The notes under the pieces are model-generated. The model worked only from the letters and a program-made list of their open reading frames with translations, was not told where the DNA came from and made no database searches. The translations under genes and the position numbers were made by a program. This document shows, piece by piece, positions 15,433 through 18,939 of a stretch of DNA of 18,939 nucleotides (position 1 is its first letter; each line of letters begins with the position of its first letter). Source of the DNA: Bacteroidia bacterium (GTDB taxonomy: Bacteria; Bacteroidota; Bacteroidia; Bacteroidales; CAJPTX01); assembly GCA_905373665.1 (NCBI GenBank), contig CAJPTV010000033.1:1-18939 (forward strand), given 5' to 3'.

Positions 15433-16734
15433 ATGCGACTCGTACGAATCTTTGCGCAAGCGTGGCGATTGTTGAAAGAGAGTCCTGTGCTGGGGACGAT
15501 CTCTATCTTGGGGACAGCACTCGCGATCGGTATGGTAACCATCACGGTGGCGGCAAAGCGGTTAATCCCCGAGGGGGACTTCTACCCTGCCTTTAAGCGT
15601 CAACGCATGCTCTACTACAAGTATGCCGTGACCGAACCGAAGGATACGCTTACAGCAGGAAACTACACTGCCGGACGCCTTGGCTATCCGCTTGCGAGTG
15701 CGATAGCGGGTGTACCCGCGGCGGAAATGGCTTCGATTCACGAAGTGTATACTGCGGGGGTGGAATTCCTCCTCCCCGGGGAAGAGGATGCGGAGGTGAG
15801 TCGAGGTCGGGTGCGCAGTGTCGATATACCCTTTTGGCAGATCTACGACTTCGATTTTGTATACGGGACACCCTTCACTCCAGAGGAAGAGCGTTCGGCT
15901 GCGCGTGTGATAGTGCTTGCACAGAGTTTGTCGCAGAAGCTCTTTGGAAATCAAGACCCCGTCGGGCGCGATGTGCTGATGCAGTATATTCCGTATCGAG
16001 TGGTGGGGGTCGTGCGTGACGTCTCGGGCTACTTGACGGAGCTTGCCGCTAATGCGTGGATACCCCTTTCTATCTTTCATAACGCGGAACGCGATATGGA
16101 CGTACACGGCGATTTGCAGGTAGATTTCCTTGCGGCTTCGGCATCCGATTTCCCTGCGATACGCGAGCAGGTGCTCCGTAAGTTACAGGAATTTAGTACG
16201 ACCCTCGATGATGGGGAGGTGGTCGTACCTTATGGACAACCCGAGCCCTTGCGTGCTGCGCTTGCGCGTGGCGGATGGATGATAGAGCCCCCCGACCTCG
16301 GACATCTCAATCTTATTTTTTACGTAACGGTGCTGATTTTGCTCCTTGTGCCAGGGATTAACCTCGTGGCGCTCTCTTATGCTCGGATGCGGCGTCGCTT
16401 GCAGGAATTGGGGGTAAGGCGCGCATTTGGTGCGACGACGGTAGACCTGTTAGGGCAGATCGTGGGCGAGAGTCTCTTTTTTACCCTCATTGGGGCTGTA
16501 CTTGGGGTGTTGCTGATGGTGGCGACGGCATATCTCTTAAAGAATGTGCTCTTTATCAAGGAAATGGGAGATATCGAATTCGAGTTTACATTGCCCCTCT
16601 CGGTGCTCCTTTCGTGGCGCGTCGTATTGGCTGCTGTGGGTTTTTCCTTGCTGCTCAATCTGCTATCGATGTTGCTGCCAGCGTGGCGCTTAGTACGGCG
16701 CGATATTGTGAGTTCTCTCAATGCAAAACGATAG
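15433..16734 (+). CDS. MacB/FtsX-like ABC transporter permease (first of two)
   Basis: 433 aa from the ATG at 15433; a TTG codon just before it at 15430 is the only other option. The layout is that of MacB-type permeases: a first membrane helix (about residues 20-40), a periplasmic MacB core domain (about 45-290) containing VIVLAQSLSQKLFGNQDPVG and IPYRVVGVVRDV, and three C-terminal helices (near 295-317, 340-370 and 395-420). Between the second and third helices lies the conserved cytoplasmic motif RRRLQELGVRRAFGATT, which docks on the ATPase. It pairs with the ATPase before it and the second permease after it, with 12-base gaps on both sides. Substrate unknown. The family call is secure; whether it is closer to LolCE or MacB is not. 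Confidence 0.9.
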   Translation: MRLVRIFAQAWRLLKESPVLGTISILGTALAIGMVTITVAAKRLIPEGDFYPAFKRQRMLYYKYAVTEPKDTLTAGNYTAGRLGYPLASAIAGVPAAEMASIHEVYTAGVEFLLPGEEDAEVSRGRVRSVDIPFWQIYDFDFVYGTPFTPEEERSAARVIVLAQSLSQKLFGNQDPVGRDVLMQYIPYRVVGVVRDVSGYLTELAANAWIPLSIFHNAERDMDVHGDLQVDFLAASASDFPAIREQVLRKLQEFSTTLDDGEVVVPYGQPEPLRAALARGGWMIEPPDLGHLNLIFYVTVLILLLVPGINLVALSYARMRRRLQELGVRRAFGATTVDLLGQIVGESLFFTLIGAVLGVLLMVATAYLLKNVLFIKEMGDIEFEFTLPLSVLLSWRVVLAAVGFSLLLNLLSMLLPAWRLVRRDIVSSLNAKR

Positions 16735-16738
16735 GAGG
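16733..16738 (+). promoter_or_regulatory. Strong Shine-Dalgarno AGGAGG overlapping the upstream stop codon
   Basis: AGGAGG at 16733-16738 lies 8 bases before the ATG at 16747 and overlaps the TAG stop (16732-16734) of the first permease. A perfect Shine-Dalgarno sequence is unusual in Bacteroidota and fixes the start of the second permease. It also suggests re-initiation or efficient translation inside the operon. Confidence 0.7.
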
Positions 16739-16746
16739 AAGGGGCT

Positions 16747-17988
16747 ATGTTACGACACCTATTGCATATCATTTGGAACGAACGCAACGCGAACCTGCTC
16801 ATCGGGTTAGAGTTGCTCGTGGTCTCGCTCTCTTTGGTCTATCTGGCAGATTTTGCCGTGACCAAGGGCTATATCTATACGCGCCCGATGGGGTTAAATA
16901 TTGACAATGTGGCGTATATACGTCTCAGGAGTTTGTGGCCTAAACACCCGCGTTACCGAGCGAACGACACGACGGATTGGCGAGACAAGATCCCCGCCCT
17001 TTTGCAACGAATAGAGAATCACCCCGCCGTGGAAGCCGTCTGTTACGGGCGTTGTGCTTTCCCTTATCAGGGCAATTCGGAAACCCTCTCCCTTTTCTAC
17101 CAAGAGAAAGAGGCTGAGGATCTCTTTTTCCGAACCATTAGTCTATCCTTTGTGGACGTCTTTCGGCTAGAGAGTACTTTTTCCACGCGCGAGGAGCTTA
17201 AGCAGGCACTCGCCGAGCAGTATTACATCCCCTCCACTGGCGCAGCGTCGCTTTTTCAAATCACGCCGAAGGAGCTTCTCGATCAGAAGATGGCGTGCCA
17301 ACCCTATCGCGATAGGGTCGAGTTTACGGTCAAGGAGATGGTGAACGAGGTGCGGATGAACGAAATCTCGCTTGAGCGTCCCTCAGTATTTGCTTACAGT
17401 GCTGCAAAGCTGGATTATTTTTTAGAGAACTATCCGAATGCCCTGATGTACGGCTTCCGTCTCAAGGATGGGGCGCAGATTACCCCACACGAGCTCTATT
17501 TGGAAATGAGAGATCAGCTACAGGCAGGTAACTGGATTTGCGAAGATTTTGTGCCCATGAGTGAGATGAAAGAGCAACGGCAGCAGGATTTCTTCAACGA
17601 ACTCAAGCTCAATGGGCTTTATATGACCTTTCTCTTCTTGAGTATCTTCCTCGGGGTCGTGGGGACGTTCTGGTATCGGGCACAACAACGTCGTTCGCAA
17701 ATCGGGCTACGCATCTCGATGGGGGCTACGCCGCGTCAGGTATTAGGGCTTTATTTGTGCGAAGGGTTGCTGCTGCTGTTATGTACGTTGCCTTTTACGG
17801 CGGTGGGCTATGGTGTGTTGTCTTCTTACGGCATCTTGTCTGACGTGGCGGTGCATTTCATTTCCCGCGCACCGTTGGCTTTTTTACTGGCTTATGGGGT
17901 TTTAGTATGCTTGATATTGCTGGCCATTTGGATACCGACGCGCCTTGTGGTGAGGGTTTCGCCCTCGTTGTCGATGCGGGAGGAGTAA
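16747..17988 (+). CDS. FtsX-like ABC transporter permease (second of two)
   Basis: 413 aa. It has one N-terminal helix (about residues 17-38), a large extracytoplasmic domain (about 40-285) with little similarity to the first permease, then three C-terminal helices (near 290-310, 333-362 and 375-398). The cytoplasmic docking motif RRSQIGLRISMGATPRQVLG follows the second helix, as in all FtsX/MacB-type permeases. It should form a heterodimer with the first permease, driven by the ATPase at 14749. The start is fixed by an AGGAGG 8 bases upstream. It ends with a polar MREE tail, as is common in the family. No intrinsic terminator is obvious in the 80 bases between its stop and the tRNA. The family call is secure; the exported substrate is unknown. 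Confidence 0.89.
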   Translation: MLRHLLHIIWNERNANLLIGLELLVVSLSLVYLADFAVTKGYIYTRPMGLNIDNVAYIRLRSLWPKHPRYRANDTTDWRDKIPALLQRIENHPAVEAVCYGRCAFPYQGNSETLSLFYQEKEAEDLFFRTISLSFVDVFRLESTFSTREELKQALAEQYYIPSTGAASLFQITPKELLDQKMACQPYRDRVEFTVKEMVNEVRMNEISLERPSVFAYSAAKLDYFLENYPNALMYGFRLKDGAQITPHELYLEMRDQLQAGNWICEDFVPMSEMKEQRQQDFFNELKLNGLYMTFLFLSIFLGVVGTFWYRAQQRRSQIGLRISMGATPRQVLGLYLCEGLLLLLCTLPFTAVGYGVLSSYGILSDVAVHFISRAPLAFLLAYGVLVCLILLAIWIPTRLVVRVSPSLSMREE

Positions 17989-18043
17989 CCTTGTGGAAAA
18001 TAGGGAAGTGTCTTCGGGGTGTCGCTGTTTGAGAAAAAAGATC

Positions 18044-18051
18044 TACCTTTG
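18044..18051 (+). promoter_or_regulatory. -7 promoter box (TACCTTTG) for the tRNA gene
   Basis: TACCTTTG matches the -7 consensus and ends 17 bases before the mature tRNA 5' end, giving a short precursor leader of about 12 bases. A TTTG lies upstream at 18028-18031, but only 12 bases away, so no properly spaced -33 element is seen. Confidence 0.6.
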
Positions 18052-18068
18052 AGCCGTCTTAAGCAGAA

Positions 18069-18142
18069 GGGCCCTTAGCTCAGTTGGTTAGAGCACCTGA
18101 CTCATAATCAGGGAGTCGTTGGTTCAAGCCCAACAGGGCCCA
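18069..18142 (+). tRNA. tRNA with CAU anticodon, probably tRNA-Ile2 (lysidine type), otherwise elongator tRNA-Met
   Basis: A complete cloverleaf of 74 bases. The acceptor arms GGGCCCT and AGGGCCC pair perfectly, with discriminator A at 18142. The D-arm is GCTC-AGTTGGTTA-GAGC. The anticodon arm is CCTGA-CTCATAA-TCAGG, so the anticodon is CAT. The T-arm is GTTGG-TTCAAGC-CCAAC. The 3' CCA is not encoded: the next bases are CCG. The C4-G69 and C5-G68 acceptor pairs, and the close likeness to E. coli ileX outside the anticodon stem, favour tRNA-Ile2. In that tRNA, TilS converts C34 to lysidine so that it reads AUA. An elongator tRNA-Met remains possible, since both share the same anticodon loop. 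Confidence 0.95.
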
Positions 18143-18167
18143 CCGAAATAAGTATACATCTTTAGAG

Positions 18168-18206
18168 AAGGCGAGTTGCAATGGAAGGTTGTGACTTGCC
18201 TTTTTT
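18168..18206 (+). terminator. Intrinsic terminator after the tRNA
   Basis: The arms 18168-18181 and 18189-18202 pair over 14 positions with three G-U pairs around a 7-base loop. The T-run 18201-18206 overlaps the end of the 3' arm. It lies 26 bases past the tRNA. The next promoter's -7 box begins only 4 bases after the T-run. Confidence 0.8.
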
Positions 18207-18217
18207 CGTTACCTTTG
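18188..18217 (+). promoter_or_regulatory. -33/-7 promoter for the AspT-family transporter
   Basis: GTTG at 18188-18191, then 18 bases, then TACCTTTG at 18210-18217. The spacer is one base shorter than the usual 19-21. The -33 part lies inside the 3' arm of the tRNA terminator. Transcription would begin near 18223, about 24 bases before the ATG at 18247. Confidence 0.6.
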
Positions 18218-18246
18218 CGCGTGGTCTCATCAAGTCATGTAGCGGC

Positions 18247-18939
18247 ATGGACGTTGTACTCGAATATTTACGCGGTGCGCCGATTGTCTCGCTCTTTATC
18301 ATTATTGCTTTGGGTTTTATACTGGGCAATATCAAGATAAAGGGCTTTTCTTTTGATGTCTCTGCGGTCATCTTTGCTGCCCTTCTTGCAGGGCATTTCG
18401 GCATTAGCCTTCCCCCCGCGATTCAGACCATGGGGCTCGTGCTCTTCATCTTTACGGTGGGGATTCAGGCGGGACCAGGCTTCGCAGACTCTTTCCGACA
18501 GCATGGGCGGAAGTATGTCTTGGCTGCCGCTTTGCTGGTGCTCTTTTCCTTGGTGACGGCGATTGTGGTCAAGTACACGATGAGGATACCGAGCGATATG
18601 CTTGCGGGGATTCTCTGTGGTGCGCTCACCTCCACGCCAGGCTTGTCGGTTGCTATCGAGTCTACGAACTCCCATATGGCGAGTATCGGTTACGGGATTG
18701 CTTATCCGATCGGCGTCCTAGGGGTTATCGTCTTTGTCAAGTTGATGCCGCGCTTCTTGCGAGCGAACCTCCAGCAGGAGTATGAGAAAATAAAGGACAA
18801 CGCTAAAGGGCAGCACCCGCCTATCGTGGTGCGTACGTATTGTGTAGCGAATGCCCCGCTCTTTGGCAAGCCGATGGGCGAGGTCGGTTTTCGTACGATG
18901 ACAGGCGCTACGGTGAGCCGTATCAAGAAAGGGAATGAG
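18247..18939 (+). CDS. AspT/YidE-YbjL family transporter, 5' part (cut by window end)
   Basis: 231 codons are open to the last base with no stop, so the gene runs on past the window. The first half of the family's duplicated membrane domain is visible: helices near residues 13-30, 38-55, 59-78, 90-108 and 146-167, with GLVLFIFTVGIQAGPGF and the family motif GALTSTPGLSVAIES (a G-x-x-T-x-TP element). From about residue 195 an RCK/TrkA_C-like regulatory segment begins (APLFGKPMGEVGFR, then TGATVSRIKKG). Family members include the aspartate:alanine antiporter AspT and many uncharacterised anion or dicarboxylate carriers; full length is usually about 550 aa. The ATG at 18247 is the right start: another ATG at 18238 meets a stop at once, and the promoter sits just upstream. 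Substrate unknown. Confidence 0.88.
   Translation, partial: MDVVLEYLRGAPIVSLFIIIALGFILGNIKIKGFSFDVSAVIFAALLAGHFGISLPPAIQTMGLVLFIFTVGIQAGPGFADSFRQHGRKYVLAAALLVLFSLVTAIVVKYTMRIPSDMLAGILCGALTSTPGLSVAIESTNSHMASIGYGIAYPIGVLGVIVFVKLMPRFLRANLQQEYEKIKDNAKGQHPPIVVRTYCVANAPLFGKPMGEVGFRTMTGATVSRIKKGNE

Overview
The window reads as chromosomal DNA of a Bacteroidota member, most likely a Porphyromonas-like member of the Bacteroidales. The main clue is a -7 promoter box of the form TAnnTTTG (TACCTTTG or TATCTTTG) found upstream of six transcription units. In two of them it is preceded by a TTG exactly 20 bases upstream, the -33/-7 pattern used by the Bacteroidota primary sigma factor. Shine-Dalgarno sequences are mostly weak or absent, as expected in this phylum. 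The DNA is moderately GC-rich by eye. Genus and species cannot be fixed without a search. All protein genes and the tRNA lie on the + strand.

Layout. (1) 77-4639: a very large membrane-anchored, beta-rich protein of unknown function. (2) 4769-8951: rlmH (23S rRNA methyltransferase) overlapping by 8 bases a 1237-aa, roughly 12-TM NtrY-like sensor histidine kinase. (3) 8959-9531: folK for folate synthesis, starting 7 bases after the kinase. (4) 9687-10532: a helical lipoprotein of unknown function with its own promoter. (5) 10756-13851: an ABCG-like exporter whose N-terminus carries a TerB-like and an FHA-like region. Its reading frame is cut by one in-frame TAG at 13069-13071, and the remaining 259 codons stay open in the same frame. 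(6) 13909-14553: a SlyD-type FKBP prolyl isomerase with a His/Cys repeat tail, closed by a clear intrinsic terminator. (7) 14749-17988: a three-gene MacB/LolD-type ABC operon (one ATPase and two FtsX-like permeases). (8) 18069-18142: a CAU-anticodon tRNA, probably tRNA-Ile2, with its own promoter and terminator. (9) 18247 to the window end: the start of an AspT/YidE-family transporter.

Most of this is housekeeping and envelope-related sequence: rRNA modification, folate, metal-handling foldase, membrane signalling and ABC transport. I see no CRISPR array, insertion sequence, phage gene or toxin-antitoxin pair. No gene-free stretch exceeds 300 bases; the longest are 10533-10755 and 14554-14748, and both contain inverted repeats described below. 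The points most worth following are the interrupted TerB/FHA/ABC protein and its lipoprotein neighbour, the unrecognised 1520-aa protein, the metal-tail repeats, and the near-leaderless arrangement of rlmH.
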